DNA from: PALSA-1196 sp036833805
Lineage (GTDB): Bacteria > Pseudomonadota > Gammaproteobacteria > Steroidobacterales > Steroidobacteraceae
Assembly: GCA_036833805.1 (NCBI GenBank)
Contig: DAITPA010000080.1
Span: forward strand, 1 to 6,350
Direction of reading: 5' to 3'
DNA: 6,350 nucleotides
The first letter of the stretch is position 1; each line of letters starts with the position of its first letter. The translations under genes and the position numbers were made by a program. Shown here in pieces: positions 4,722 through 6,350 of this stretch. Below the pieces are notes generated by a model. It was not told where the DNA came from, ran no database searches, and saw nothing but the letters and a program-made list of their open reading frames with translations.

Positions 4722-6350
4722 GTGAGCGACATCTTGAAGGTCGCGCTCGCACAGATCGACCTTTTGGTCGGCGACGTGCAGGGCAATACCACGCGCGTCA
4801 TCAGTACCGCGCGGGCTGCACAGGCGGATCTTGCCGCGGACCTCGTCGTCTTTCCGGAGCTTGCCCTCTCCGGCTATCCGCCTGAGGACCTGCTCTTTCA
4901 CCGCGGCTTTCGCCGTCAGATCGAGGCGGGCTTGAACCGCGTGCGCGCCGAGATCGGCAGCGCCACCGTCGCCGTCGGCTACCCTGAATACAGCGGCAGT
5001 GTCATCTACAACTCACTCGCGCTCCTCGCCGCTGGCGTCGTCGTCGCCAATCACAGAAAGAGCGAGCTGCCGAATTACAAAGTGTTTGATGAAAAGCGCT
5101 ACTTCCGCCCGGGCGCGCAGCCGACCGTGGTCGAGTGTTGCGGATTTCGGCTGGGACTGCTGGTGTGCGAGGACATCTGGGGCGCGGAGGCCGCGCAGAT
5201 GGCGCGCGCGGCGGGTGCCGAGCTCCTGATCGTCAGCAACGCATCGCCGTACGAGATCCACAAACAGCGCGAACGCGAACAGGTCGTGCGCGCGCTCGTG
5301 CAGGAGCTGAATCTGCCGCTCGTGTATGTAAACCGTGTCGGCGGCCAGGACGAACTCGTATTTGACGGCCATTCTTTTGTCATGGACGCGCACGGCGTGC
5401 TGGTGGCGCGCGCGCCGGCATTTGTTGAAGGAACCTACCTGGTGGAATTTGGCCGCGACGCGGCGGGCGCGGTGCTGCCGCGCCCCACGGTTATTGCGCC
5501 GGAGCTCGCCGATGCGGAAAGCGTCTATCGCGCGCTCGTCCTCGGGGTGCGCGACTACGTGACGAAGCACGCCTTCCCGGGAGTCGTCATGGGACTCTCC
5601 GGCGGGGTCGATTCGGCGCTCACGCTCGCGATCGCGGTGGATGCGATCGGCGCCGAACGCGTGCACGTCGTCATGATGCCATCGCGCTACACCGCCGCCA
5701 TGAGCATTGCTGATGCGGCCGAGCAGGCACGCGCGCTCGGCGTCAAATACAGCCTCATTTCGATCGAGGGAATGTTTGCAGCGACGCTGGCGGCGTTGCA
5801 GGAACAGTTCGCCGGCAAGCCCCCCGACAGCGCCGAGGAGAACATTCAATCGCGCTGCCGCATGCTCATTTTGATGGGCATCTCAAACAAGACCGGCAAG
5901 ATGCTCCTGACGACGGGCAACAAGAGCGAAATGGCGGTGGGTTATGCGACGCTGTATGGCGATATGGCGGGCGGCTTTGCGCCGATCAAGGATTGCAGCA
6001 AGCTGCTCGTGTACCGCCTGGCGGCGTATCGCAACGGCCTCGGGCGCGTCATTCCGCAGCGTGTGATCGAGCGGCCGCCCTCCGCCGAGCTCAGGCCCGA
6101 TCAGAAGGATTCCGACGCGCTGCCGCCCTATGAAGTGCTCGATCCGATACTCGAGGCGTTCATCGAGGAGGATCTATCGGTCGATGAGATCGTCGCGCGT
6201 GGCTTCGACAAGGCAACCGTGGGCAGCGTGCTCGATCTGGTGAAGAGAAATGAATACAAGCGGCGGCAGGCGCCGCCGGGCGTGCGCGTCAGCCGCCGTG
6301 CGTTTGGTCGTGATTGGCGCTACCCGATTACCAACGGCTATCGGCGCTAG
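4722..6350 (+). CDS. nadE: Glutamine-dependent NAD+ synthetase
   Basis: 542 residues from GTG 4722, a normal length for the two-domain bacterial form. It makes NAD+ from deamido-NAD+, ATP and glutamine. The N-terminal nitrilase-like amidase releases ammonia and has the Glu46-Lys113-Cys149 triad, in FPELALSGYPPEDL, RKSELPNYKVFDE and LLVCEDIWG. The C-terminal synthetase has the pyrophosphatase loop SGGVDSA (293-299), then TTGNKSEMAVGYATLYGD (397-414) and the loop SAELRPDQKDSDALPPY (454-470). All are intact, and the gene ends at TAG 6348-6350 at the window edge. The frame is open upstream to 4614, but that part is Arg-rich and overlaps sucD. GTG 4722 gives MSDILKVALAQIDLLVGD, the usual N-terminus, and TTG 4734 is a weaker alternative. 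There is no clear Shine-Dalgarno sequence. The 4-base gap after sucD suggests coupling and a shared transcript. Confidence 0.96.
   Translation: MSDILKVALAQIDLLVGDVQGNTTRVISTARAAQADLAADLVVFPELALSGYPPEDLLFHRGFRRQIEAGLNRVRAEIGSATVAVGYPEYSGSVIYNSLALLAAGVVVANHRKSELPNYKVFDEKRYFRPGAQPTVVECCGFRLGLLVCEDIWGAEAAQMARAAGAELLIVSNASPYEIHKQREREQVVRALVQELNLPLVYVNRVGGQDELVFDGHSFVMDAHGVLVARAPAFVEGTYLVEFGRDAAGAVLPRPTVIAPELADAESVYRALVLGVRDYVTKHAFPGVVMGLSGGVDSALTLAIAVDAIGAERVHVVMMPSRYTAAMSIADAAEQARALGVKYSLISIEGMFAATLAALQEQFAGKPPDSAEENIQSRCRMLILMGISNKTGKMLLTTGNKSEMAVGYATLYGDMAGGFAPIKDCSKLLVYRLAAYRNGLGRVIPQRVIERPPSAELRPDQKDSDALPPYEVLDPILEAFIEEDLSVDEIVARGFDKATVGSVLDLVKRNEYKRRQAPPGVRVSRRAFGRDWRYPITNGYRR

Noticed and set aside
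3296..4801. 501-codon open frame on the minus strand, antisense to sucC, sucD and nadE
   Set aside because: It lies wholly opposite well-defined enzymes with intact motifs, its translation is Ala/Arg/His-rich with no recognisable domain, and long antisense frames are expected in DNA this GC-rich.
1..6350. CRISPR array, tRNA or rRNA genes, toxin-antitoxin or defence genes
   Set aside because: I saw no regularly spaced repeats, no tRNA cloverleaf, no rRNA sequence and no defence-type domain. The only mobile-element trace is the tnpB remnant.

Overview
This is a high-GC chromosomal segment that reads as a gammaproteobacterium. The type IV pilus regulators PilS/PilR sit head-to-head with sucCD, an arrangement I associate with the Xanthomonadales and their relatives (Nevskiales, Steroidobacterales). 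The lineage is inferred from gene content and protein character, not from a search.

Layout: (1) Positions 1-1725, minus strand: the first 34 codons of the response regulator pilR, cut by the window edge, and the complete sensor kinase pilS. The pilS stop overlaps the pilR start by 8 bases. (2) Positions 1726-2543: an unusually long divergent intergenic region. It holds a decayed IS200/IS605-type tnpB (OrfB) remnant on the minus strand that keeps the C-terminal zinc ribbon, the last RuvC motif and the stop. A short fragment resembling a TnpB N-terminus lies just upstream, and an imperfect hairpin lies between the remnant and pilS. The sucC-proximal part holds several inverted repeats. (3) Positions 2544-6350, plus strand: a tightly packed operon of sucC, sucD and nadE. 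sucC and sucD overlap by 4 bases, and nadE starts 4 bases after sucD. nadE ends exactly at the right window edge.

How the genes work together: PilS/PilR form a membrane two-component system that controls pilin transcription through sigma-54. SucC and SucD are the two subunits of succinyl-CoA synthetase (TCA cycle, substrate-level phosphorylation). NadE makes NAD+, the cofactor consumed by the adjoining TCA dehydrogenase steps, so the plus-strand operon is central energy and cofactor metabolism.

The most unusual points are a 46-residue Lys/Arg/Pro-rich tail on SucD with no acidic residue, encoded by DNA packed with three inverted repeats, and the TnpB scar immediately upstream of pilS. I do not see a new defence system or a CRISPR array. 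The catalytic genes are ordinary and intact.
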